64,000 nt of DNA from Gyrodactylus bullatarudis (taxonomy: Eukaryota > Platyhelminthes > Monogenea > Gyrodactylidea > Gyrodactylidae). Location of the stretch: NCBI GenBank assembly GCA_012064415.1, contig SSNU01000119.1:451945-515944 (forward strand). Reading direction: 5' to 3'. The first letter of the stretch is position 1; every line of letters starts with the position of its first letter. Below the pieces are notes generated by a model, which was not told the DNA's origin, did not search any database, and saw only the letters and a program-made list of their open reading frames with translations. Position numbers and translations under genes: made by a program. Of this stretch, positions 23,791-35,288 are shown one piece after another.

Positions 23791-24787
23791 ACCAGACCAG
23801 GTTTCAAAGAAAATTATCATTTTCTACTTTTTTCAATACACTTTAAAAAAATAAAAATTTGAGAAGAATAATTTTTTATAGTAAAAATATTCATTCTAAG
23901 ATTTCATACCAAACACTACGAATCGTCCAAATTTCTTAAAGAAAATCAGTCTGATCATAGAAATTAAAGAGTTTACTCCTCAAGTTATGATAATTAATAA
24001 ATATTATTCATTGTTTTACGTTAGCAGATTTGTTAATTTATTCTGATTACCGGAAGGTGATGATCTGAAATTGAAAAACAATCAGGCCAATGATCTCTAA
24101 TACGTAATACATATATAATAATCTGATTCTGGAATACAACAAGTTATTTACTCTGAGCTTAAAGAGATAACACCATCCGCATCACATCCACAAGAACACG
24201 CATTCAGGTAAATTTCTATATTTATTTCCAAGGGGAGTATATAGACTCTTCATTCTTGCATATCTCTCTTTAATCTAATAATAATTATTATCCTAATCAT
24301 ATGTAATGTGACATTTGGTGTATTATTTTATTGTCAGTTGCAGAGAGGAATTCCTATGACAACAACTTCAGAATGAATATGAGTTTGTGACTGATTGAGA
24401 ATTAGGAACAACCCTTCCTGCCTTTAAACTACAGTAGTGAGAGATGATAAGCATAAATATTTTATAATCAAGGTTGTCTTAATTTACCATACTACAGTAG
24501 TAGGCATTAAAGGATAAATTAAATGATGGGATAACTCTATCCCCTACATAGATTTGATAGTTGTAGGATCCTGCTTGATCAATCATTAATGAGGAGAAGT
24601 TTTTAACACTTTCAGCAGATAAATCATTCTATTCAATAGAATCTATTCTAAATATACCCAGTAATGTAACATTATACTACTCACAAATACAAACGAAAAT
24701 ACTCTTTCTATTTGTGTCTACATTGACCAGTTCAAAATATATGTACTAAACTTCCTAAAAAATGTGTGAGAATTAAACCGCACGGTA

Positions 24788-26187
24788 AGAACTTTTTTAC
24801 TTGATTACTTATGAGTAGGAGTATGAAATTTATTTTTATTTTAGAAATCAGGTGAAATTTTGTTTGGTCATACATGGGTTATTTTTCATCATCTCGAGCC
24901 TAAATTTTAGCATTGGCTTATTCTTTTCATATTCTATCGTTATGCCAATTTTTATTCAATTTGCTTCAGCCAAAACAAAGTTAATTTATTTCCGTTCAAT
25001 CATCATGAAATTAGCACCATTCGATACAGAATAAAAAGTTATCTGGTTTCCTCAAATTTAAAGCTAAAATATTATTTTATCTAAGATATATGAAGGTTCA
25101 AAGACGAGACCGGTTTTGTAAAAAGTTTTAGATTCAAGTTTTTTTCATTTTTCCCATTCCTAATGTTGGATGACGTCATCATCCATATGGGGTCTTCTAA
25201 CGTAAAAATTTCTATAGACCCCCTTTTTCGGCAATCACACATCATGAGATTTGTTCACTACTGTACAAACAAAAACCAGTCTTTCCTTTTGGACCTTTGA
25301 GGAATAGGTGGGGGGGGGTATACAAAAAGGGTTAAAAAAGGACTAAAAGATGGGATTGTTTTGGTTATCAGTGTTAAGTTATCACTTCTGTTCTGTAAAT
25401 CCTTCAATAGATAACTGTCGACCTCAGCATTTTCTTGTAGTTGAGCTTAAACTCGTTTATAACTCCGCTGTCCAACGGCTGTGATAACGCGGTAGTATTT
25501 TCCGGAAGGAAAAGAAGTTTGACATTTGGCCTCTCCTGAATCTGTAGATGAGGTCGACAGTTATCTATTGAAGGATTTACAGAACAGAAGTGATAACTTA
25601 ACACTGATAACCAAAACAATCCCATCTTTTAGTCCTTTTTTAACCCTTTTTGTATACCCCCCCCCACCTATTCCTCAAAGGTCCAAAAGGAAAGAATGGT
25701 TTTTGTTTGTACAGTAGTGAACAAATCTCATGATGTGTGATTGCCGAAAAAGGGGGTCTATAGAAATTTTTACGTTAGAAGACCCCATATGGATGATGAC
25801 GTCATCCAACATTAGGAATGGGAAAAATGAAAAAAACTTGAATCTAAAACTTTTTACAAAACCGGTCTCGTCTTTGAACCTTCATATATCTTAGATAAAA
25901 TAATATTTTAGCTTTAAATTTGAGGAAACCAGATAACTTTTTATTCTGTATCGAATGGTGCTAATTTCATGATGATTGAACGGAAATAAATTAACTTTGT
26001 TTTGGCTGAAGCAAATTGAATAAAAATTGGCATAACGATAGAATATGAAAAGAATAAGCCAATGCTAAAATTTAGGCTCGAGATGATGAAAAATAACCCA
26101 TGTATGACCAAACAAAATTTCACCTGATTTCTAAAATAAAAATAAATTTCATACTCCTACTCATAAGTAATCAAGTAAAAAAGTTCT
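24788..26187. mobile_element. 1.4-kb near-perfect palindrome with TA duplication
   Basis: Arms 24788-25426 and 25549-26187 are each 639 bp and are inverted copies with very few mismatches (one near 25278). The spacer is 122 bp. TA flanks both ends (24786-24787, 26188-26189), as for the Tc1/mariner/pogo superfamily. The spacer encodes a transposase piece (next entry). The mirrored 60-residue ORFs at 24852-25034 and 25941-26123 are the same sequence read in the two arms and are not believed to be genes. Confidence 0.85.
25404..25580 (-). pseudogene. pogo/Tigger (DDE_1) transposase fragment in palindrome spacer
   Basis: The minus-strand frame reads DNCRPH, then VKLLFLPENTTALSQPLDSG and VINEFK. 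These are the second and third catalytic blocks of DDE_1 transposases (D-N-x-x-x-H, then LPxNTTxxxQPLDxGVIxxFK). Only about 60 residues remain; the rest of the domain is lost to the palindrome arms. Confidence 0.8.
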
Positions 26188-26630
26188 TACTAGTGTTCCT
26201 ATCAGTCAGGAGTTTAGAATCTAAACTTTAGATTCGATTGATTACTGACTTTTTCTGTTTCTGAAAACATAACCAAACTCTGTTAGGACCCTTGTCTTTA
26301 ATAATGTTAAATTGTGTTAGTATATTTCAGCCTGGTTCTATATTGTAGCATCTACTGACTTAATATCTTCAGTTCTACAACTCTAACCTCGTAATTATCA
26401 AATAATAAGATTTTCTAATATATAAAAGTTTTATTGATCAAAAAAATAATAAAAAGCCAATGATAATTCTCTTGGGTCACAAAGATCTGTAATATTGGTA
26501 ATCTTCATTGTCTTTGTTGGCTGAAAAGATAAAATTGTTAGAAAATATCTAGTAATGTATTTCGGGTGAAACTAAATTTTCTTCATCATCTTATAATTCT
26601 TAAAAAGTCATACAAAAATAAAGTCTCACC

Positions 26631-27321
26631 CTAATACAAATAAGATGAATATGAAACTGAGCTGCTCAATTGTTTCGGGGCTGTCTATATTGAAATAATT
26701 TTAATAATTTAACAAGTTCTGCCAGGTGGTCATTAAAAGAAAGAATAATTCACTTACTTGTAAATTCTTCTCAACAGCCTGTACTTCCATGTTACCAGTT
26801 TTGATATAACGGCGTATACAGGCTTTAACAGGAGAAGTTTCGGCTAACGACTTCTTTCCAAAAATAGATAGGGAGGTACGCATCTGTGGTGGTATATTTT
26901 CCTTACCACCATCATCATGTATTATCCTCTTCATTGACTTTGGACTAGATGTTACCATAATCTCTGGGAGATGATTTTCTCGGGATATTAAGATTACATC
27001 CAAATCGCATGTGTTGTCTTCAAATGGAACAGGAAAGAAGTATGAATTGTCAGGATCTTCATCCGGATAATTCACGTCGTATATATCATCGAACATTGAA
27101 TCGTTGCACGAGGTATCATCCTCAGAAGTTCCAATGTTGGAGTCGGAATCCAAAATGGCATCAGACAACTCATAGTTCTGTGAAAATGTTAGTCAATTAC
27201 AGTTTATATTGTGTTTCAAAATCTAACGCACATTTATCTGAATCAGGTCTTTCTTTTTAAGGAAAGGATTTGCAGACGTTCCTTTCTTTTTACTGATTAG
27301 ATGATATTTAAGATATGTTTC
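26631..27321 (-). CDS. Unrecognised gene with KEN box, inside the composite element
   Basis: Exons in consistent phase 0: 27321-27232, 27177-26758 and probably 26684-26631 (TAG). An alternative last exon starts near 26540. The product is acidic at first (many Asp/Glu/Ser), then has GGKENIPP, a KEN degron match, followed by basic SPVK and RRYIK stretches. No ATG opens the first exon, so a 5' exon is missing, lost, or borrowed from the hAT transcript upstream on the same strand. I do not recognise the family. It could be a host gene fragment captured by the transposon, or a second transposon ORF. Confidence 0.45.
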
Positions 27322-28930
27322 CTGAAAATAAATTTATAGGAACAAGATTAATAAATAGAAAAGATATGGCATTTTTAATAGCTTCATTAAAAAATCTTTT
27401 ATTGACACAGCAATAGATTAATTGAGCTATCTTTGCGGGACTCAATCTATTTCTTTTTTTAGTGAGGATCTCCGTACCTACACTAAATATTCGTTCTGAG
27501 GCAATCGAAGATGGCTGTATTGAAAGATATTGTCTTGCAATAGGGGCGATATCAGGATAACTGCCTTTTATTGATTGCCAAGTCTCAGTCGTTCGCTGAA
27601 GGCTCAAAACCAGTTCCTGTGCTAAATATTGTGTGACTTGTAACCTGATTGTGTCAGTATTTAGCGAATCAGCAACATTTTTAAGACGAGATTTGAGTAT
27701 TTCCCGTTCAAATTCATCTTCAGGTAATTCCTGAGCTTTGACAATTCCTCTTGATCTTCCTGATGATATCTCTGAAAAATAAAACATTGTGTAATGTAAA
27801 ATTAATTCATAATTAAATTATTGAACTAACCTGCAAGTAATCTATCTGACAACTGGAGTCTTAGATTTTCCTCATATTCGGTCCCTAATGAGGATGGATC
27901 GAAAAGACTACTATACTTCAAATCATCACTCATTGTTTCCTTTTCTTCAAAGTAGAAAGTAATGTATGCCAACATTGACTGACAAAATGCCTTGGTAATA
28001 AGGCTTCTGAACTTATTACTCAAGGAAGTTGATAAATACTTTATTGTCGTGTTGACAAAATGGAATGTTGGCTGTTTTTCTGATGACAGGAAAGCAGAAA
28101 ATTTGTCCAAACTCTTGAGAATTTTCTGTATCTCGCCAATAGCCTGGAATTCCTCATCAGTAGGTATGTATTGACCAACTGTTGGATTCTGTCTCATCTC
28201 TTTGATAGCATGAAAACCCAAGACAAATGCAGTAAATATTTGACTTATTGACTGGAATCTTGTCTGAGTGTAGGAAGGTATAGTGAAGTTATCTATCCCT
28301 AAATTACTGCATCTTCTTCTGATTTCTTTCCTTGTGAGTGAAACACGATTAAAAGAACGAGTTAGACCCAACATTTTGTAAAAGAAGAGATGTTTAAGCG
28401 CCCCGACATTTTTGAATGAATTCTTCAGACAAAAATTGAGCCTATGACATGCGCACCAGAAATGTCCTTTTATCTTGTTCAGGTTCAACAGATCTGATCA
28501 CAGAGCCTTGAAATTGGATCCACCATCTGTTGTCAGATATATGTTGCTACAATTTCCTAATACTGGGAAATCCTCACAAAGTCTATCGAATATAGCACGG
28601 AGGAGACTAGTGGTCTTCTCCTTTTCAATAACAGTGACATCTAGCAAAATACTTCCGCAAATGAATTGTTGATCCATGTAATGAACTGTTGTGGCAAGGA
28701 AATCATATTTGGTGCAACATTGCCAAATATCCTGGGTGATACTACACGAAAAGCTCGGAGAGGCCAAGGACTGGAGAGTGCAAGACTAAAGAATTGATAA
28801 TTATTAATAAACATACAATTTGCTCTTGAATGATGATCATTTTTTGGAACAAATATCTTCCAATATAAGAATCACTGGACAAAACATTCAGTTCAGGATC
28901 AGGATCATGTTCAACGTGTTTGTTTAAATT
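27308..28930 (-). pseudogene. Second hAT transposase, truncated and with an in-frame stop
   Basis: Reads 28930-28801 (partial), an intron, 28770-27826, a 48-base-range intron (donor GTTAGT near 27825), then 27777-27308. Blocks seen: YLTTDGGSN (second acidic site), WCACHRLNFCLKN, and the dimerisation end IARQYLSIQPSSIASERIFS with TKKRNRLS. An in-frame TGA at 28498-28500 interrupts the core, and no BED finger is left upstream. The rest of the frame is open, so the break is recent or read through. Unlike the hAT at 15253, no TAGGG ends or 8-bp duplication were identified. Confidence 0.8.
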
Positions 28931-29195
28931 TTGATCAATAAGTCAGACTTTTTCATGACTAGTCACTGACTCGTCAATTTTTCTTATTTGACCAGTCAAA
29001 ATTTTTTACCGTCCGGTTTAACTCTCACACATTTTTTAGGAAGTTTAGTGTAATATTAATGATGATAAAATCATAACAATTTTAAATAATAAAATGTTTC
29101 TGTTATTAGCACATTAAAAGCAACAAAACTAAAATTGATTTTTATCATGTTTGTTATGTTGATAGTTGAATTCAAAGGATTAATATATTTGTAAA

Positions 29196-31337
29196 ATGTC
29201 GCCTGCAGATAAAAGATATGTGAGAAAGTGGAAATGTCAGGTTTCTGTTGGAGAATTGTATCGTTGGATTTTAGCAAAACTATCCGATAAAGATATCAAA
29301 AGAGCTCTTCACAAGTATAGAGATTTAATGCCGCGTCAGTCAGATTGGAATCGTAAATTAACTCAAGCGACAAATGTTCCAGAATTAGGATTTCGTTATC
29401 TCTATCGATGCGGCCAAATTGATGAATCTAACCATAGAACAATGCAGAAAATGTTGAAATACATTGATCGACAAGATGTTCTTCCGTATTTTGATACAAT
29501 TCTTTACAATTCGAATATGACTAATTGCTCTATTGAGGATTTGAAACAGGCTTTAACTGATAAAATTGAACAATTTCTGTTATTTAGTACTGCCCTTACT
29601 GAAGAAGAGGTTCATCCAGGTCCCGAATATGTAATTACATCACCAATGGACGAAGAAAACCAACGAATGACTAGGTTTGTTATAATCCTTCAACTTTTAC
29701 TTTTTTCCAGATCGAAAACAAAGCGAAGAGCCACTGATTCCCCTTGTTCTCTAATTCTCAGCAGACCTAAGCGTCTCAAACGCTCCTCCTTGTACACGTC
29801 AAGCACTCAGTTTCATTCCTCTTCTGAATTACTTTCAACATCGGAAGAGTCAAGTTCTTCACGTAAAATGACCAAGAATACTATAGAGAATCTTGCCGCA
29901 GTTTGTTGTGGTCAGGTAAGAAGTGCCATTGTCGCTGGGGCTCTAGGTGGCCCTGTCGTTCACACTCTGTTATCTTCTTCGTTGATCAGTATGCTCGGTG
30001 CTCTGCGCATGCACTTGCCGAATAACATATTTCAAATTAATATGAACGCCTTGAGAATGGCTGCTGCCAATGTCATTAGTAATAATCCACATCAGAATAA
30101 CTACATTCGTCTTGAGAATAACAACGGGTCTAATCAAATTGCAATGTCACCGGCTAGATTACTAGCAGCTGTGCCACATCTTTTAGCACTGGCTCGTAAT
30201 CCAAATCCTTTGCATATTTTAGGACATTTGGGGCATCATCCTCAGCATCAGGCCGCCCATCTACCACATCATCAAGGACAACATCAGCAGCAACAAAATC
30301 AACACGCAAATCAGCAACAATTTCTCATAGAGAATAACAACAGAGTCAACTTGATCAATGATCGCCTCCAGCATATCCCAATGAATGATCTTATTGGACA
30401 TCCAAATGCTAACAGTAAGTTGAAATCTGTACTAAAAATTTTGCTCAACTGAATGTAGTTTTTCGTCTGGTTAGTTCCTCTGGGCCATGGTAATGGAATT
30501 CATCAACCCCAACAAGGCGGCATTCACGTTCAAGATTTGAATAGACCCCGAGTAATTCTACTGTCTGGAGGTGTAGGAATCACTGCTAATCAGGAAGATT
30601 CATGCCTTCATTACTATTGCCGGATTAGACTGAGAATCAACATTGACTCCGGCTCTTCCCTTGCAAGGCTACGCCAATTAAACTTTTTACGCCAAGAGGG
30701 CGTGGAAGCTCAATTTGAAAGATTCACGAGAGCCTCACAGTGGTTGAGTTCTCGCAACTTGGGAGAATTTATTTGCTCTCTGCGATTCAACCAATTGAAC
30801 CAACTAGAAGCTCTCTGGCGTGACTATCAGACTGGAGACTTGAAGAAGGTAAATGCAAACTTGAAAATAATAAAGCTAATTTGTACAACTAATCTTTCGA
30901 CATTCATTTAGTTTCTCATGGATATGCTCTCCTTATCTAATGGTAGCGAGGAGAAGAGGTTCATTTCACCCCTCAACAGGAACGGCGAACACGACTCAGA
31001 ATTACCGGAATGGATCCAATCAGATGAAATGAACTCTTCCCTTGAAGAGTCCGATAAAAAGATGGACTGCGACACTAAAGAAGATACAAAGAGCATTTAT
31101 GAAACAATTAGTGAATCATTGGAAAAGATTAAGAATAAAATAGGCTCCACACGTGGTGGCCAGGCTAATCCGCAAATTCTGACGCAAAGCTGTCTTCCTT
31201 CAGATTGTGATATTAATTTGTATATAAGTAAAAAGGAATACGAAAACGGGAGATTATTGTTGATGAGAAATCTAAGGTCGATACCATCCCTGTGCAGATT
31301 GGTTGCAGCAACAAACTTTTTACCAAATATAAAGTGA
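29196..31337 (+). CDS. DEDD-like: DEDD-like death-effector-domain nuclear protein, enlarged
   Basis: Related to vertebrate DEDD/DEDD2, nuclear proteins with an N-terminal death-effector domain. Exons 29196-29674, 29711-30414, 30475-30848, 30912-31337 agree in phase and give about 660 aa, twice the 318 of human DEDD. Residues 15-110 hold the DED; the stretch with DESNHRTMQKMLKYIDRQDV matches DEDD closely. Next come a basic nuclear signal (KTKRRA, RPKRLKR), a Ser-rich run, and a His/Gln/Asn-rich middle not in vertebrates (about residues 230-410). The DEDD C-terminal block follows: AQFERFTRASQWL, LWRDYQTGDLKK and, at the end, ENGRLLLMRNL. The first intron is 36 nt and in frame, so retention would add 12 residues. 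A transposon end lies only 146 bp upstream of the ATG. Confidence 0.85.
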
Positions 31338-31672
31338 ACTTTCAAGATTACATAATTAACATTTAATATATCTCAAAATTTACCATTATAAAATAATATA
31401 AATATATTCTTATACAGTGCATAAAATGTCAATTTTACGTAAATATATCTACTGGGAAGTTTTAATCTAAATCCTATTACAACATGACGCTATAAAAATC
31501 TTTATAAAATTAATCAGCTCGCCTAATGATTTTTATCTAATGCAGACTGAACACTGCTAGTTTTTAATTTTTCAAAAATTTCGATTCGGAATTTGAATTC
31601 GATTATTGAATTGAAGAGATACTCTGGGTTCGAGGCTAAAAATTATTTTGTTTGAAATATCATTAAATTCAA
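31338..31672. other. DEDD-like to PRP17 intergenic gap
   Basis: Same-strand gap of 335 bp, AT-rich, with AATATAAATAT-like sequence near 31390-31405. It must hold the end of one gene and the promoter of the next. No other feature seen. Confidence 0.4.
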
Positions 31673-34580
31673 ATGGATACTCTTGTTTCTTATGATGTTT
31701 CTTCAAATGAGAGCGATTCCAACCCTAATTCTCCTCCACAAACTTGCCCCAAGACTGTTGATGAACCTACAAATGATTTAGCGACACTTCCTCCATCAAT
31801 TTTAAAGAGCACTCTTGTAAAAATTGTTGACTCTGCCCCTGTCGTTGATCATAAAGCTGAATTGTTACCAATGATTCCAGTTCATCCTAATTCACGAGAA
31901 CTCATCTGTAATCCAACATATGATGAGTTATTCGCTCCAATTGCTGGTCCTGCCAATCCTTTCAAATCAGAAATGCAATCTTCTTTGAAAAATATGCTAA
32001 CTGGTTATGTTGAAGAAGCTCACATTAACGAGTTCCACTTTGAAAATCAACGTCGGACTTTTGATGCTTATGGCTATGCAATCGATCCAACTGACAAGGA
32101 TCACATTATCGGGGACATTGAAAGATACGCTAATAACGAGGGTAAAACTGTTGCCGAAGCACCCAAAAAGGGTCGCATGAAACGACGACGTCTATATAAT
32201 CTTGATCCTGCTAGTGACGACTTTACTGGACCATGGGCTAACTTTGAGGATGAAGTATTCGATTCACATCCAGCTGAAGATGACCAAGTTTACCTGGATG
32301 CCTACCTTACTAAGAGATCTAGAAAACATATGCGTGTGGAACAAGCAGCTATGGATGAAAAGACTCAACTTCACATTGCAGATCCTAATGACTATCAAGG
32401 CAGATCATTTCTTTATCCTCCACATGACATTGACGGTGTCAACTTTAGGGGAAATTCCGGCCCAGATCGTTGTTACTTGCCAAAGAGACAAATTTACGAA
32501 TGGAATCAAGCTCATCCCAAGGGTGTTTCAGTTTTGAAACTCTTCCCACAGACTGGTCATCTCATGTTGTCCGGTGGCTTTGATTCTAAAATCAAATTAT
32601 GGGAAGTTTATAACGAACGGCGCCTAATAAGGTCCTACATGGGTCATCGACAAGCAGTTAGAGATGTTGACTTTAACAATGATGGTACTCAATTTTTATC
32701 TTGCAGCTATGATCGCTTTGCTAAGCAATGGGACACCGAAACTGGCAAGGCCATCAATCAATTCAATCTCAGAAAGGTTGCCTTTTGTATTAAACACAAT
32801 CCAGACCAAGACAAACAACACTTGTTCCTTGTCGGCTGTGCAGATAAAAAGATTTTATGTGTAAGTTTTTGTATATTTTCTCCATCAGGTCAGGTGTTGG
32901 AATGATGATTTGGAAAATTAAAATGATTTTTTTCTCTCTTTTCTAGTATGACTCAAGAAGTGGGGAAGTCGTACAGACTTACGACAGACATCTTGGATCA
33001 GTTAATACAGTCACTTTTGTAGATGAAAATCGACGTTTCATCTCTACCTCAGATGACAAGTCTCTGAGAATTTGGGAATGGGATATCCCTGTTGATTTCA
33101 AATACATTGCTGATCCTAGTATGCACAGTATGCCCGCTGTTCGTGTTAGTCCCAATGGTAAGTTCCCTTTTAATCTTGAGTAATTTTGGACTCTTAATTT
33201 CAATTAAAGTGTTATCATAATAATTCGTTTTGAAACAACAGAACAGAACTCAAGTACAAGATAATAGAAATCAACAGGTTCAAACTATCACTGTGTTAAA
33301 GCAGCAGTGTGAAAGAAAAATAAAAATCAGGTCTTCTTATACTGTAGGGCCTCAAAGATAAGACTATAAGTTAGGCACGAATGTTCAAAATTCAGTTCAA
33401 ATCCTTCTTTTCGAGATTTTAGGCTCATAAGAATTTCTTATGGTCAAAGACCTGTTTAAATTTGCTTATATAGCAGTCTGAAATAATTTCCAGTTCAAAG
33501 TTCGTACTGAAAGGGCAGAGGGGAATACATCGCATAGACCAAGTGTATGCTTAATAATTTCAGTGTTAATTAGCAGAGCAATCCCTGCTAACTCGTACTG
33601 AATAGATCAAGATTCGTATCTTTTGTGCAACCTTTCTGTTTCTGATCTCGATTTCTTCTCATCTATAATTTTTAAATTTATTTTTCAACTCTCATTCAAA
33701 TAGAGAATTTCTTGATTTTCGAGTTTTTTTCAAATGATTTATAAAGATCGAAAATATCTTTGATTTTAGAAAAAATTATGGACTTCTCTATGAATAAAAT
33801 TCTCTGCTTGAATGAGTTTTGCAAAATAATATTTGAAAATTATACAGGTGAATCCCCCTGAAGGTAGATCAAATTAAATGTAAATGAGAACAAATCGAGT
33901 ACAGAAACTCCAGAGTTTAATTGCATAAAAGATACAAGTCTTGATCTTTTCAGTACGAATTAGCAAGGATTGCTCTGCTAATTGACACTGAAAGTATTAA
34001 GCATACACTTGGTCTATGCGATGTATTCCCCTCTGCCCTTTTAGTAAGAATTAGCTACAAAAAATATAAAAAATCGTCGGAGTTTCATCACATTCATTTT
34101 CTAGAATGTTTTTTAAAATTAATTAACTAATGAATAGTGCAGCACCTATACTTACAAAGTTTAACTAGAAATATTTCCTGTGGGATATTCGACCTAAGCA
34201 CCTAGAACGAAATATTTCTAATTAATTAACTAATTAATCTCAACTTTTTCTTTAAAGGAAAATATATCCTCTGTCAGTCGTTGGACAATTCAATCAGCGT
34301 CATAAACATCTTTGCTGGCTTCAAGAGAATGCGAAAGAAAATCTTTAGAGGCCACATGGTCTCCGGTTATGCATGTACCATGGACTTTAGTCCTGACCAA
34401 CGCTACATAATCTCTGGCGACGGTGACGGAATGTTGTGTCTTTGGGAGTGGAAGAGTTGTCGTCTCCTCAATAAATGGAAAGCCCATGATTCAGTCTGCT
34501 TGAACAGCTATTGGCTCCCACATGAAACCTCAAAGATTATCACCTCTAGCTGGGATGGAAATATCAAATTGTGGGATTGA
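31673..34580 (+). CDS. CDC40: Pre-mRNA splicing factor PRP17 (WD40)
   Basis: Second-step splicing factor of the catalytic spliceosome. Exons 31673-32860, 32947-33157, 34258-34580 give 573 aa, close to human CDC40 (579). The N-terminal part has YNPTYDE-like, NPF and [20 protein letters not shown] blocks, then GPWANFEDE and [11 protein letters not shown]. Seven WD40 repeats follow from about residue 275 ([47 protein letters not shown]) to the C-terminal WDGNIKLWD, the usual end of the protein. The start is the first ATG, giving the expected length. Intron 2 (33158-34257) carries a foldback repeat; intron 1 is 86 nt. Very secure. Confidence 0.97.
33501..34050. repeat. Foldback element in PRP17 intron
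   Basis: Arms 33501-33628 and 33923-34050, both 128 bp, are inverted copies with some mismatches (GGGCAGAGGGGAATACATCG and its inverse). The 294-bp centre is itself partly self-complementary. Non-coding. Confidence 0.75.
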
Positions 34581-35288
34581 AAAGACTTTATATATATTAT
34601 TTAAATATTGTTCTCAATAATACAATACTATTTCAGTAAAGTAAATTTGTATAAAAACTACCTTAACAGACTACTCAGTTGATATTAAGTGTAGTAAGAG
34701 TTGATGTTTGAACCCTAATAATAATAATAGGCTTAGAATTCGTAGTTTCATTGGAAAAGATGCCAACAATTTCAGTGTCGATTATTCTGTAGTCTACCCA
34801 TTGGCAAAAGGAAATTAAGTCGGGTTAGCTTTTATTACTTGGAAGAATTACTGATGTACTGACAGTATTTAGGCGTCAGAGAGTGAGTGTTTGTCGATAA
34901 TCTCTTTCATAATCTATAATATAAAAATGATTCATTATACACAGTGTATAGTTGAACTTGATAAACTATCCATCATTATATTAATAATACAAATAAAGAT
35001 GGAGAATTTCTGTCTCTTCTGGGATGGTAACTATTTGACATAAACTACAGACACTGTCGCCTTGGGAATAATCTCCAATGCAAAAATGTAGCAATTCAAG
35101 TGGTTCCCTGACCAACTTTAAACTTAGGGGGTGTTGAAAAAGAGGATTTTTATTGAATAACAATAAAATATCGAGTTAGAGATAAAACAAGAAAACTATT
35201 TACAAATTCCATTGGCAAATAAGAAATCGAGAAAGTTTCCACCTTCAAAATTGACTAAAAGAGCCGTAAAAGAGTATAAATTCTGCAT
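34581..35288. other. Convergent gap between PRP17 and the BMP gene
   Basis: Contains the 3' ends of two converging genes: AATAAT/ATACAAT-type signals near 34613-34625 (+) and AATAAAA on the minus strand near 35150. No ORF supported. Confidence 0.4.

Larger units (their letters stand above)
24745..29049. mobile_element. Composite transposon bounded by 43-bp inverted repeats
   Basis: 24745-24787 (starting ACTAAACTTCCTAAAAAATG) and 29007-29049 are inverted copies with about three mismatches. Between them lie, left to right, the palindromic pogo-derived insert (24788-26187), an unrecognised KEN-box gene and a broken hAT transposase, the last two on the minus strand. No clear target duplication was found outside the repeats, so the outer boundary may be two separate repeat copies rather than one mobile unit. 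The right end is 146 bp from the DEDD-like start codon. Confidence 0.5.

Noticed and set aside
24852..25034. 60-residue ORF repeated at 25941-26123 on the other strand
   Set aside because: It is the same DNA read in the two palindrome arms; no domain, signal or splice context, so not treated as a pair of genes.
32202..32537. 111-residue ORF in another frame of PRP17
   Set aside because: Shadow of the conserved PRP17 coding frame.
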